Below are positions 42,882 through 51,852 of a stretch of 64,000 nt of DNA, piece after piece (position 1 is the stretch's first letter; every line of letters starts with the position of its first letter). The stretch comes from Micromonospora coxensis. Its GTDB lineage: Bacteria; Actinomycetota; Actinomycetes; Mycobacteriales; Micromonosporaceae. The stretch is taken from contig NZ_LT607753.1 in assembly GCF_900090295.1 (NCBI RefSeq), positions 558,001 through 622,000 on the forward strand, in the 5' to 3' direction. Under the pieces are notes generated by a model. The model had not been told where the DNA came from and did not search any database. It saw only the letters and a list, made by a program, of their open reading frames with translations. Made by a program: the position numbers and the translations under genes.

Positions 42882-45800
42882 GTGCGCTCTCCCACAGGTT
42901 TCCCGGCCTACCGGTCAGCCGACACCGCGCTCGTCCGCGCTGTCGCTCACCCCGCCATCGACCTGCCGCCGTGGCCGGACCTGACCGAACCCCGCGCCGA
43001 GCTCGTCCCCACCTGGGTGGGGTGGCTGCGGCAGGTATGGGCGAACGAAACGGTGGCCGAAGCGGTGAGCCACGCCAGTCCCGTTCTCGCCGCGCAGGTG
43101 GGCAGGCTGTGCGGCGGCGACACTCTCACCGTCCGGGAGACACGGCGGGTGATCCACGCCGTCGCCCGGTACACGCAGCGTCTGCTCGGCCGGCCGACCC
43201 CGTTCGGGCTCCTCGCAGGTGTGGCACCCGCCGTGTTCGGGTCACGGTCGCCGACTCGGTGGGGCAGCTCGCATCAGGCCGTAGCGCGAGCGGGTGCGAG
43301 GTGGCTCACCGACGTGATCAACCACCTGGAGCAGTGCCCGGAGTTGATCAGCCAGCTTCTGGTGGTCGCGAACAACACGATGACGGTGCGCGATGACCGG
43401 CTCGTCGTCCCCTACCAGCCGCACACCCGGCCGCACGGCACGCCGACGGCCGTGGAGGTGTCGCTGCGGTACTCGGCACCGGTCCGGGCGGCCGTCGCCG
43501 CCGCCCACAGCCCGATCCGGATGGAGTCGCTCTCCACGCGTGTTCGCGCAGAGTTCCCCCACGCCAGCCCGGCGACCGTCACGGCGATGCTCACCAAGCT
43601 GATCGCGCATCGTGCCCTCATCACCAGCCTGCACGCACCCAGCACCGAGCCCGACGCGCTGGCGTACCTGCTGCTCCAGCTCGACGAGGTGGGCACCGCC
43701 GACATCGCGCCCGTCGCCGACATCGTCCGCGTCCTGCAGGAAGTCGACGCAGGACTGCAAGGTCACAACACCACGCAGGGCGCGGACGGTCGCGCGCTAC
43801 GTCAGCTGGTGAGCTACCAGATGCGCAGCCTCGCCCTGTCCGAGCACGAGCCGCTCGCGGTGGATCTCCGGCTGGATGCCTCAGTGACGCTCCCCGACCA
43901 GGTAGCGCAGGAGGTGGAACGCGCCGTGTTGGTGCTGACCCGTACAAGCGCCCACCCGTACGGCACTGCGGCGTGGCGGGCCTACCATCAGCGCTTCTAT
44001 GAGCGGTACGGAATCGGCTCGCTGGTGCCGTTGCGGGAAGTCGTCGATCCGGACAGCGGCATCGGCTTCCCGGACGGCTACTCGGGAGCCTCTGCAGCCC
44101 AGCCTCGCTCGCCGCTGTCACGGCGTGACGAGGTGCTGCTCGCGATCGCTCAGCGTGCTGCACTCGACGGCGCGAACGAGGTCCTCCTCGACGAGGCGTT
44201 GATCGCACAGCTGGAGCTGGGCCCGCAGCGGCTCCGCCTGCCTCCACACCTGGAGGCGAGCGTACGCGTACAGGCCACCGACGAGACCGCCCTGGAGCGC
44301 GGCAAGTTCACGATCGAAGTCGTCGCTGTCTCCCGGGCAGCTGGCGGACTGACCGGCCGGTTCCTCAGCGTCCTACGACCATCCGACGCGGCAGGATTTG
44401 CCGGTGCCTTGACCGACCTGCCCACCGGCGACCGGGACACGGTGGCGACGCAGGTGTCGTTCCCGCCGTTGGATCCCGGGACCGCGCACGTCGCGCGCGC
44501 CGTCCAGGTGCTGCCGACCGTGATCAGCCTGGCCGAGCACCGCTGGAAGAGCCGGTCGGTGCTCACCGTCGACGACCTCGCGGTGGGGTGCGACGGCCGA
44601 CGCATGTACCTCGCCGTCCCGGACCGCGGACACCGGATCGAAGCGGTCAGCATGCACGCGCTGAGCCTGCGCACCCACACGCCGCCGCTGGCCCGGTTCC
44701 TCATCGAGCTCAGCCGCGCCCAGTGCGCCCAGGTCACGGCCTTCGACTGGGGCGCCGCCGCCCGGGCGAAGCTGCCCTTCCTGCCCCGGGTGCGGTACGG
44801 ACGGGCGATCCTGGCCCCGGCAACCTGGCGGCTGGAGGCCGCCGAGCTGCCCGACCGGCACCAGCCCTGGTACGCCTGGGACGACGCCTTCGACGAATGG
44901 CGGGCTCGCCGGCGCCTGCCGCGCCTGGTCCACCTGGTCGAGGCCGACCGGCGCCTGCCGCTGGATCTCGACGAGTCGGCGCACCGAGTCCTGCTGCGCA
45001 CCCACCTGCTCACCGCGCCACGAGCGGTCCTCGTCGAGACACCCACTCCCGAGGATCTGGGGTGGTGCGGCGGTCGCCCGCACGAGGTCATCGTCGCGCT
45101 GCACGCCACCGAGCCACCACCCTGGCCGCCGCTGCCCACCCCGACCCCGGCCCGGGTCATCGGACGCGACCAGGGACAGACACCGGCCGCCTCGCGGATC
45201 CTGCTCGCCAAGCTGTACGGAGACATCCGACGCCAAGACCTGCTCCTGGCCGAACACCTGCCTCGACTGCTTGCCGAGTGGGACGCCCCGCCTGACTGGT
45301 GGTTCCTCCGGTTCCGCGACCCCGACCAGCACCTACGCCTGCGCATCGCCCTGCCCGATGCGTCGGCGTTCGGGCCGGCAGCCGAGCGCGTCAGTGCCTG
45401 GGCCGACGACCTGCGACAGCGCGGCCTGCTGCGAGAGATCCAGTACGCCACCTCCTACCCCGAGACCGGCAGGTGGGGATCCGGTCCCGCCATGCAGGCC
45501 GCCGAAGCGGTCTTCATCGCCGACTCCCACGCCGTACTGACGCAGCTGCGCCAAGCGGTACGCCCGAGCCGACAGGCACTGGTCGCCGCACAGATCGCCG
45601 CCATCGCCGTCGCCTACACCGGCAGCGTCGAGACCGGCATGCACTGGCTGATCGACCACGTACCCGCCAAGGCACCCCAACCGGTCCCCCGGCCGCTGTT
45701 CGGCGAAGCCGTGCGCCTCACCCACCCCGGCGACGACTGGGCAGCCCTCCGCGCGGTCGCCGGCGGCAACGCCATCGTCGACGCCTGGAAGAAGCGAGAC

Positions 45801-45992
45801 GTCGCCCTCGCTGCCTACCGGACCCACCTGCCCGGCCCGCACACCGACGGCATCGACACTGACGACGTCCTCGGCTCGCTCATGCATGCGCACTACATCC
45901 GTGCGGTCGGCATCGACTTCGACGACGAGGACCAGTGTCGCTACCTCGCCCGGGCCGCCGCTCTGGCCTACTTCGCCCGGAGCAGGTCGTGA
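42882..45992 (+). CDS. lanB: Class I lanthipeptide dehydratase LanB
   Basis: 1036 residues from GTG 42882 with GAGGTG 5 bases upstream. The N-terminal two thirds form the tRNA-Glu-dependent glutamylation domain (VIHAVARYTQRLLGRPTPFG, LLAGVAPAVFGS, ERYGIGSLVPLREVVDPDSG). The C-terminal third is the SpaB_C elimination domain (DWWFLRFRDPDQHLRLRIAL near residue 806, SYPETGRWGSGPAMQAAEAV). It dehydrates Ser/Thr in the precursor core to Dha/Dhb. The full-length two-domain form is intact. The stop overlaps lanC (GTGA). Confidence 0.93.
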   Translation: MRSPTGFPAYRSADTALVRAVAHPAIDLPPWPDLTEPRAELVPTWVGWLRQVWANETVAEAVSHASPVLAAQVGRLCGGDTLTVRETRRVIHAVARYTQRLLGRPTPFGLLAGVAPAVFGSRSPTRWGSSHQAVARAGARWLTDVINHLEQCPELISQLLVVANNTMTVRDDRLVVPYQPHTRPHGTPTAVEVSLRYSAPVRAAVAAAHSPIRMESLSTRVRAEFPHASPATVTAMLTKLIAHRALITSLHAPSTEPDALAYLLLQLDEVGTADIAPVADIVRVLQEVDAGLQGHNTTQGADGRALRQLVSYQMRSLALSEHEPLAVDLRLDASVTLPDQVAQEVERAVLVLTRTSAHPYGTAAWRAYHQRFYERYGIGSLVPLREVVDPDSGIGFPDGYSGASAAQPRSPLSRRDEVLLAIAQRAALDGANEVLLDEALIAQLELGPQRLRLPPHLEASVRVQATDETALERGKFTIEVVAVSRAAGGLTGRFLSVLRPSDAAGFAGALTDLPTGDRDTVATQVSFPPLDPGTAHVARAVQVLPTVISLAEHRWKSRSVLTVDDLAVGCDGRRMYLAVPDRGHRIEAVSMHALSLRTHTPPLARFLIELSRAQCAQVTAFDWGAAARAKLPFLPRVRYGRAILAPATWRLEAAELPDRHQPWYAWDDAFDEWRARRRLPRLVHLVEADRRLPLDLDESAHRVLLRTHLLTAPRAVLVETPTPEDLGWCGGRPHEVIVALHATEPPPWPPLPTPTPARVIGRDQGQTPAASRILLAKLYGDIRRQDLLLAEHLPRLLAEWDAPPDWWFLRFRDPDQHLRLRIALPDASAFGPAAERVSAWADDLRQRGLLREIQYATSYPETGRWGSGPAMQAAEAVFIADSHAVLTQLRQAVRPSRQALVAAQIAAIAVAYTGSVETGMHWLIDHVPAKAPQPVPRPLFGEAVRLTHPGDDWAALRAVAGGNAIVDAWKKRDVALAAYRTHLPGPHTDGIDTDDVLGSLMHAHYIRAVGIDFDDEDQCRYLARAAALAYFARSRS

Positions 45993-47281
45993 GACCGGCG
46001 TACGAGGGTCACGAGCTGGCCGTCGCGGTCGCCGACCTGCTCGCCCACCACGACGATCCCCGCTTGCCGGTCCACCAACCGGGGTGGCGGCAGTCGCTCG
46101 CCCTCGGAGTACCGGGCATCGCGCTGCTGCACGTGGAGCTGGCAGCGGCGGGGCTAAGGCCGTGGCAACGCGCCCATTACTGGCTCACCGCCGCTACCAG
46201 CGGCCCGGTAACGGTGGGCGCCGACAGCCACCCCTTCCACGGCGCACCCGCGCTGGCGCACGTCCTGGCCTGCGCCAACACCTACCAGCCCGGCTCGTAC
46301 GCCCGGGCACTGGACCACCTCGACACGGCGATCGCCGCCGACACCGGGCACCGCGTGGCCGCCGCGCATGCCCGCATCGACGCCGGCGAGCTACCGGCCC
46401 TTGCTGAGTTCGACGCGATCCGAGGGCTCACCGGCATCGGGGCGTACCTGCTGCGCCGACCGGCCGGCGGCGAGGAGCTTCGCGCCGTACTCGAGTATCT
46501 GGTCCGTCTGACCTGTCCCCTGCACCGCGACGGCGAGGTGCTGCCCGGCTGGTGGACCAGCAGCGGCCCCAACGGGCGCGCCGACGACCGGTTCCCCGGC
46601 GGGCACGGCAACACCGGGATGGCGCACGGCATCGCCGGGCCCCTGGCGCTTCTGGCACTCGCCGCCCTGCAGGGCATCGTCGTCCAGGGTCAGCTCACGG
46701 CGATCGCGACCGTCTGTTCGTGGCTCGACCAATGGCGCAGCAACACCGACGCCGGCCCGGTCTGGCCGTACTGGGTCACCCGGCCTCAGCTGCGCGCCGG
46801 CCGCAGGTCGACGCCGAGCGTCCAGCGGCCGTCGTGGTGCTACGGCACCGCCGGCCTGGCACGCGCGCAGCAGCTCGCCGCCCTCGCGATCGGTGACCCG
46901 GCCCGTCGCGTGGCGGCCGGAGATGCGCTCGCCCGTGCCCTGATCGACCCGCGCCAGCTCGACGCGACCACGGACCCTTCCCTGTGCCACGGGTATGCCG
47001 GCCTCGCTCACATCGCCCACCGCGTCGCTGTTGACGCTCCTGCCGGAACTGCCGCCCGGCTCGACGCCCGCATCCCCCACCTGCTCAGCCTGATCGACCC
47101 AGCGGCTGTCGGCCCTCGGCGTACGGCTACTGCCCTGATCGGCGCCGCGCCAGGCCCTGGGCTGCTCGAAGGCGCCGCTGGCGTGGCCCTGGCCGCGCTG
47201 ACCTGCAGCACCGTTTCGACACCGGGCAGCTCATGGGATTCCTGCCTGCTCACCGTCCGACCTGCCCACCCACTGACGTAA
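45989..47281 (+). CDS. lanC: Lanthionine synthetase C family cyclase LanC
   Basis: 430 residues from GTG 45989, overlapping the lanB stop. The zinc ligands are visible as Cys in SWCYGTAGLARA (about residue 284) and Cys-His in SLCHGYAGLAHI (about 332), and GxxG repeats such as GHGNTGMAHGIAGPLALLAL mark the alpha/alpha barrel. LanC adds core Cys thiols to Dha/Dhb to form (methyl)lanthionine rings. It is followed two bases later by the fused methyltransferase gene. Confidence 0.93.
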   Translation: MRPAYEGHELAVAVADLLAHHDDPRLPVHQPGWRQSLALGVPGIALLHVELAAAGLRPWQRAHYWLTAATSGPVTVGADSHPFHGAPALAHVLACANTYQPGSYARALDHLDTAIAADTGHRVAAAHARIDAGELPALAEFDAIRGLTGIGAYLLRRPAGGEELRAVLEYLVRLTCPLHRDGEVLPGWWTSSGPNGRADDRFPGGHGNTGMAHGIAGPLALLALAALQGIVVQGQLTAIATVCSWLDQWRSNTDAGPVWPYWVTRPQLRAGRRSTPSVQRPSWCYGTAGLARAQQLAALAIGDPARRVAAGDALARALIDPRQLDATTDPSLCHGYAGLAHIAHRVAVDAPAGTAARLDARIPHLLSLIDPAAVGPRRTATALIGAAPGPGLLEGAAGVALAALTCSTVSTPGSSWDSCLLTVRPAHPLT

Positions 47282-47283
47282 GG

Positions 47284-49377
47284 ATGTCCACTCCGATGCC
47301 GACACCCGCATGGCGGCAGTACACCGTCGAGTTCCCCAGTCCCGCCATGGCCGAGCACATCGCCACCACGGTGCTCGCCCCAGCACTGACCGCTGCTCAG
47401 GACGCCGGCACCCTTCACCGCTGGTGGTACGTCCGCAAGTACCCCTCGTGGCGATGGCGGTACGTCGCCGACGATCCCACCTCTCACCTCTTCGAGGACC
47501 TGCTGGAGACGCTCACCGTTGACGACCGCATCGTCAACTGGACCCGAGGCATCTACGAGCCGGAGACGCTGGCCTTCGGCGGCTCGGCCGGCATGCACGT
47601 CGCCCACGACCTCTTCCATCACGACAGCCGACAGCTGCTCCTTGGACCAGGCGTCACCGAGTCGGCCACGCTCGGCGGACGAGAACTCGCCGTCCTGCTC
47701 TGCAGCGTGCTGATGCGCAGCGCCGGCCTTGACTGGTACGAGCAAGGCGACGTCTGGGCCAAGGTCGCTGCGCTGCGCCCCGCCCCAACCCTGCCCGCCG
47801 ACAGCACCGCCACCGCCGACCTGGGCTGGGCGATGAACCGACTCATGACCGCGGACATCCACAGCCTGAGCCGCTCTGCCTCGGACGGTCCGCTCGCGGG
47901 CTACGACGCGTGGCTTGACGCGTTCGAAACAGCCGGTCAGGCCCTCGCCGACCTGGCACGGCACGGCCGCCTCCGACGGGGCCTCCGCGCGGTCATCGCC
48001 CACCACGTCATCTTCCACGCCAACCGCATGGGCCTGTCCGTACGCGACCAGTCCACCCTCGCCGCACTCGCGGTCAGGAACGTCTTCCAACCCACCAGAA
48101 GGAGCACCGTGTCCACCTCAGAACCCACCCCGCAGGCCACTAGCGTCGACCAGATGACCACGCTTCGTGAATCCGCCGAACTGCGGACCGAGCTCGCCGA
48201 CCGGCTGCGGGCAGAAGACATCATCCGGACGCCGGCCATCGAAGCCGCCATGCGGCACACGCCACGGCACCTGTTCCTGCCCGGGGTACCGCTGGAGCAG
48301 GCGTACGCCGATGGACCGGTCTACACCAAGACCGACGGCCGTGGCGTCTCGATCAGCGCCGCCTCGCAGCCCCGGATCGTGGCCATGATGCTCGAACAGC
48401 TCGACGCCCGACCGGGCCACCGGATCATGGAAGCCGGTGCCGGGACCGGCTACAACGCCGCTCTCCTGGCCGCCATCGTCGGCGACACCGGACGCGTCGT
48501 CACCATCGACGTCGACGACGACCTCGTCGACGGGGCCCGCAAACACCTCGCCGCCGCAGGCGTCGCAAACGTCGAGGTCGTGCGCGGCGACGGCGCGCTC
48601 GGCCACCCCGACGGTGCTCCGTACGACCGGATCATCGCCACCGTCGGCGCCTGGGAGACGCCCACCGCCTGGCTGGAGCAACTCACCCCGGACGGCCGGC
48701 TGGTCGTGCCGCTCCGACTGCGCGGCGCCGCATCCCGCTCGATCATCTTCGAACGGCACGACGGCGGATGGCGCGACGCCGGCAGCGAACTGGCCGTCTT
48801 CATGCCACTGCGCGGCATCGGCGACGACGCCCGACGCCTGGTCACCCTCACCGGCGAGCAGGACGTGACCCTGCAGGTGCACAAGGACCAGAACGTCGAC
48901 GCGGGTGCCCTCGCCGACGTGCTCACGAACGAGCGGCAGGAGGTGTGGACCGACGTGCTCTTCCCGCCGATGGTGCCGTTCGAGTGGATGGACCTGTGGC
49001 TGGCCTGCCGTCTCGACAACGCCATCATGCGAATGAACGTCAAACCCGAGGCCATCGAACGCGGCACCGTCTCCCCCATGTTCCCGTGGGGCGCCATGGC
49101 CACCACCCGCGGTCGGGACCTCGCCTACCTCACCATCCGACCCGCACCGCCGGCTGCCGACGGCGGCAAGCTATACGAGGTGGGCGTCATCGTCCACGGC
49201 CCTGCCGGCAAGGACCTCGCCGAGCACGTCGGTGCCGAAATCCGCACCTGGGACGCCGAGTACCGCTCCCGGACCGTGCACTTCGAGATCCCCGACGCGC
49301 CGGCCAAGGCGAATCCGTCGACTGGACGCTTCGTCCTCCCCCGGCCGCACCACCCGATCACCGTCACCTGGCAGTGA
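47284..49377 (+). CDS. Fused SpaB_C-type domain and FxLD-system PIMT-like methyltransferase
   Basis: 697 residues from ATG 47284. Residues 1-270 resemble a stand-alone thiopeptide-type/SpaB_C domain (WRQYTVEFPSPAMAEHIATT, WWYVRKYPSWRWRYVADDP). Residues about 290-697 are a protein-L-isoaspartate methyltransferase-like enzyme: HTPRHLFLPGVPLEQAYADG, SISAASQPRIVAMMLEQL, and the SAM motif IMEAGAGTGYNAALLAAIVG. In FxLD and LanS systems this enzyme methylates a core Asp, leading to aspartimide or isoaspartate. An internal ribosome site and GTG (48097-48111) at the domain junction show this was, or still is, a second start. Stop 49375-49377 is two bases before the next ATG. Confidence 0.88.
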   Translation: MSTPMPTPAWRQYTVEFPSPAMAEHIATTVLAPALTAAQDAGTLHRWWYVRKYPSWRWRYVADDPTSHLFEDLLETLTVDDRIVNWTRGIYEPETLAFGGSAGMHVAHDLFHHDSRQLLLGPGVTESATLGGRELAVLLCSVLMRSAGLDWYEQGDVWAKVAALRPAPTLPADSTATADLGWAMNRLMTADIHSLSRSASDGPLAGYDAWLDAFETAGQALADLARHGRLRRGLRAVIAHHVIFHANRMGLSVRDQSTLAALAVRNVFQPTRRSTVSTSEPTPQATSVDQMTTLRESAELRTELADRLRAEDIIRTPAIEAAMRHTPRHLFLPGVPLEQAYADGPVYTKTDGRGVSISAASQPRIVAMMLEQLDARPGHRIMEAGAGTGYNAALLAAIVGDTGRVVTIDVDDDLVDGARKHLAAAGVANVEVVRGDGALGHPDGAPYDRIIATVGAWETPTAWLEQLTPDGRLVVPLRLRGAASRSIIFERHDGGWRDAGSELAVFMPLRGIGDDARRLVTLTGEQDVTLQVHKDQNVDAGALADVLTNERQEVWTDVLFPPMVPFEWMDLWLACRLDNAIMRMNVKPEAIERGTVSPMFPWGAMATTRGRDLAYLTIRPAPPAADGGKLYEVGVIVHGPAGKDLAEHVGAEIRTWDAEYRSRTVHFEIPDAPAKANPSTGRFVLPRPHHPITVTWQ
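48097..48111 (+). promoter_or_regulatory. Internal ribosome-binding site and GTG start
   Basis: AGAAGGAG (48097-48104), four bases, then GTG 48109 in the same frame as the fusion. It lies at the boundary between the SpaB_C-like part and the methyltransferase, so a free methyltransferase of about 422 residues could be made. Confidence 0.65.
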
Positions 49378-49379
49378 CG

Positions 49380-50552
49380 ATGGACCCGACCAGCCACGTC
49401 CTCCGGCGCTTCCCCCTCGTGGCCCGACCGCGGCCCGCCGCCAAGGCGCTGACCATCCGCGTCGACGGTCTATGCGCCCTCGCCGACCGCGCGGACCGGG
49501 AAGGCGACCTGGCTGCCGCGTCTGCCGTATACAACCAGGCTGCGCTGATCGCCTCGGACTGCGGCCAGCCCGAGCTGGCCCGCCAGTGGTGCCACGAACA
49601 CGCCGACGCGTACCTGCGCGCCCTCCCCCTGGGCGCGCAGGCCGCGCGGCATGCCCTCGAGCCGCTGGTCAACCTCGCCCGCCTGCACATCAGAGACGGT
49701 AAGGGCGACGCCGCTCTCGGGCTCCTCAACGACCTCTTCCAAGCCGTCTCATCCCGCACCGACACCCTGATCGACGGCTGTCCGGTGCCGGCGAGCAGGC
49801 TGACCCGAACCGACGATGATCATCGCGAGGTACGGCAGTGGCTGTGGGGTGTGCTTCTCGCGGACGGTGCCCGCGCACTGACCAGCGCCGGCCGGTGGAC
49901 GGAGGCCTACGAGCACCTCCAACGGCACAACGGCATCGGCCATCGGATGCTCGACGGGCGCCAAGTCGCGGTCATCGCTCACATCGCCTGCGGCGAGATT
50001 GAGCGTGCACGCGTAACCATTGCCAAGACGGTCCGCGGCGAACCGTGGGAGGAGGCCGTCACCGCATGTCTGGCCTACGTGTGCGCCAGGGCAGGCGACG
50101 AGCCGGAAGATGCCTACCTCGACGCGCTGCTCCGCAGCTACCGACGGCTAACGCCCACACCCAACCTCGCCGTCTTTCACACCCGCCTCGGTCTCACGGT
50201 TCTGGACGTGGCAGGCGGAGTAGACCATCCGGGGGTACGAAGTCTGGCCGCAGACCTGATCGACCAAGCCCTCGCCGTCCGCGACGCCTACGTTGCACGT
50301 GAACTCCTGGACCACCCCGGCATCTCCGCTGTCATCGGTGCCGGACGCAACGCTGGGCTCCTCGACATCGCGCAGGCGGGAATGATGCATGTCCCCCTGC
50401 CATGCGTTGCTCGCGAGCGGCTACTGCAGTCGCTGACCACCAGCAGAGCGGTCATCACCAAGGGCTCACTTGTGCCTGGACCCGGGCTCCGGCCGGGAGC
50501 CGTGGGCCGGCAAACCGGCGGCGTAGCCACCGAGGAAGCGCTGCCCGGCTGA
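49380..50552 (+). CDS. TPR-like hypothetical protein of the lanthipeptide cluster
   Basis: 390 residues from ATG 49380, two bases after the methyltransferase stop, so it is probably translated from the same mRNA. It is rich in paired Ala-helices (RADREGDLAAASAVYNQAAL, ARQWCHEHADAYLRALPLGA, SAGRWTEAYEHLQRHNGIGH), like TPR scaffold proteins. No catalytic motif is visible. It could be a scaffold or regulator of the FxLD cluster. The last 40 residues are low-complexity and overlap a convergent small frame. Confidence 0.7.
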   Translation: MDPTSHVLRRFPLVARPRPAAKALTIRVDGLCALADRADREGDLAAASAVYNQAALIASDCGQPELARQWCHEHADAYLRALPLGAQAARHALEPLVNLARLHIRDGKGDAALGLLNDLFQAVSSRTDTLIDGCPVPASRLTRTDDDHREVRQWLWGVLLADGARALTSAGRWTEAYEHLQRHNGIGHRMLDGRQVAVIAHIACGEIERARVTIAKTVRGEPWEEAVTACLAYVCARAGDEPEDAYLDALLRSYRRLTPTPNLAVFHTRLGLTVLDVAGGVDHPGVRSLAADLIDQALAVRDAYVARELLDHPGISAVIGAGRNAGLLDIAQAGMMHVPLPCVARERLLQSLTTSRAVITKGSLVPGPGLRPGAVGRQTGGVATEEALPG

Positions 50553-50733
50553 CGAACATCCCCACGTCGCTGGCGGCATTGGCTGCGTATCCGCGAATCT
50601 TGTACCCGCCGAGCACCGTCCGGTCGCGTAAGGCCAGGCGCAGCCGGGCGAGGGACTCGACGTCGATCGAACCGTGCAGGCGGGCGTGGTGCCCCAGTGA
50701 CTGCAGGGCGTTGGCCCGCGTCTGCGCGCTCAT
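50455..50733 (-). CDS. Small hypothetical protein
   Basis: 92 residues (MSAQTRANALQSLGHHARLH). The central part RLRLALRDRTVLGGYKIRGY and AANAASDVGMFVSRAAL looks coding, with G or C in most third positions. Its 3' end overlaps the convergent TPR-like gene by about 100 bases, so either it is shortened or one of the two ends is wrong. I do not recognise it. Confidence 0.4.
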   Translation of the reverse strand: MSAQTRANALQSLGHHARLHGSIDVESLARLRLALRDRTVLGGYKIRGYAANAASDVGMFVSRAALPRWLRRRFAGPRLPAGARVQAQVSPW

Positions 50734-50921
50734 GGAATCCCGACCGACATGTTCGACTGGGCACCCTCACGCTTGCTCGCGGCATGATCGAGTGCGCTCA
50801 CATCGGCGAGAGATGATGGTTCGGACCCACGGCGGACACGGCTAGAGAGAACTGACCGTGAGGCGGACTCCACCAAAGGGTCAAATCGGCAGTAACATCG
50901 CCCGCTTCGGTTCGGTTGGTG

Positions 50922-51209
50922 TTAGACCGACCTCCGTACCGCCGCAACCCCGCACGCCAGCAGGAACGCGAGCGCAATCAGTCCGATCCGCAGCCAGGGC
51001 ACATCCCGGGTTGGCCGTACGCCGATCGACACCGCCAACCCCAGCTGTGCCACCAGAGCGAGGCAGATAACGACGCTGAGCGACCGGTAGGTGTTTCCGA
51101 AGTCAGCCCAGAACACCCAGGTGCCGTAGACGGCCGGGACCACCATCAGCAGGCTCAAGCCGATCAACGGGACGGCCAGTTTCCATCGCATGCCGGCGTT
51201 CACCGTCAC
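50922..51209 (-). CDS. Small membrane protein
   Basis: 95 residues with three hydrophobic segments (LAVPLIGLSLLMVVPAVYG, LSVVICLALVAQLGLAVSIG, LRIGLIALAFLLACGVAA). Third and last gene of a string with overlapping starts and stops (ATGA with the gene before). The function is unknown. Confidence 0.6.
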   Translation of the reverse strand: MTVNAGMRWKLAVPLIGLSLLMVVPAVYGTWVFWADFGNTYRSLSVVICLALVAQLGLAVSIGVRPTRDVPWLRIGLIALAFLLACGVAAVRRSV

Positions 51210-51436
51210 TCCTCCCGACCCTCGCTGGCGGCACCACCCAGCGGCTCCACCTCGACAGTCAGCGCTGCGCCCGCGTCACGGAGCTGCTGCGCCTGCCGCT
51301 CCCATTCGGCGCGCTCCTCCCGGCTGAGGGCCTCCCGCTCGCGCAGCGACGCCGCGAACGCGTCGTCCAGAGCCCGGCCGTGCCAGGAGAACGCCGCCGC
51401 CGTACGCAGGTCCGCTTCGCCCTCCTGGTCAGCCAC
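51206..51436 (-). CDS. Small acidic helical protein
   Basis: 76 residues, strongly charged and helical (ALDDAFAASLREREALSREE, RAEWERQAQQLRDAG). It overlaps the neighbouring genes by 8 and 4 bases. It is probably a cytoplasmic partner of the two flanking membrane proteins. The function is unknown. Confidence 0.55.
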   Translation of the reverse strand: MADQEGEADLRTAAAFSWHGRALDDAFAASLREREALSREERAEWERQAQQLRDAGAALTVEVEPLGGAASEGREE

Positions 51437-51797
51437 GGATGATCAGCCCAAAAACGAGGGCAGCGATGATCAGCACCGGCGAGGCATACGCCGCGACGAT
51501 GACGGCTTTCTCGCGAGTCGCCCGGGGCTCCAGATATTCGTCCGGTGCCAGCACATTCGGGTGGCCGTTGCGGTACTCGACTCGGTGCCCCTCTGGCACC
51601 TGCACTTGCACTGTCGGGCGGGTCACTACCGAGATCAGGGCGTGAAGGCCGTAGATAGGCAACCACCACCCGCAAGTGAGGACCGACAGGAGTATGTGAG
51701 CCGCGTGCCAGGCGTGGCCGAGACTGCCCGACTTCAGATAGAGGGTTTGCATCGCCGGCACCGTAGTCGAGGCGCCGGTGTGGTTGGTGTCCGGCAA
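51429..51797 (-). CDS. Small membrane protein
   Basis: 122 residues with two membrane segments: HAAHILLSVLTCGWWLPIYG near residue 32, and VIVAAYASPVLIIAALVFGL at the C-terminus. Between them lies a polar loop with VQVQVPEGHRVEYRNGHPN. The LTCGWWLPIY pattern is common in actinobacterial and phage membrane proteins of unknown role. First of the three-gene string. Confidence 0.6.
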   Translation of the reverse strand: MPDTNHTGASTTVPAMQTLYLKSGSLGHAWHAAHILLSVLTCGWWLPIYGLHALISVVTRPTVQVQVPEGHRVEYRNGHPNVLAPDEYLEPRATREKAVIVAAYASPVLIIAALVFGLIIRG

Positions 51798-51852
51798 CCG
51801 ACAGTCAGAAGCTGCGCTGAGGCGATCGGGGCCGAGGGCCGCCCCAGCGGCG

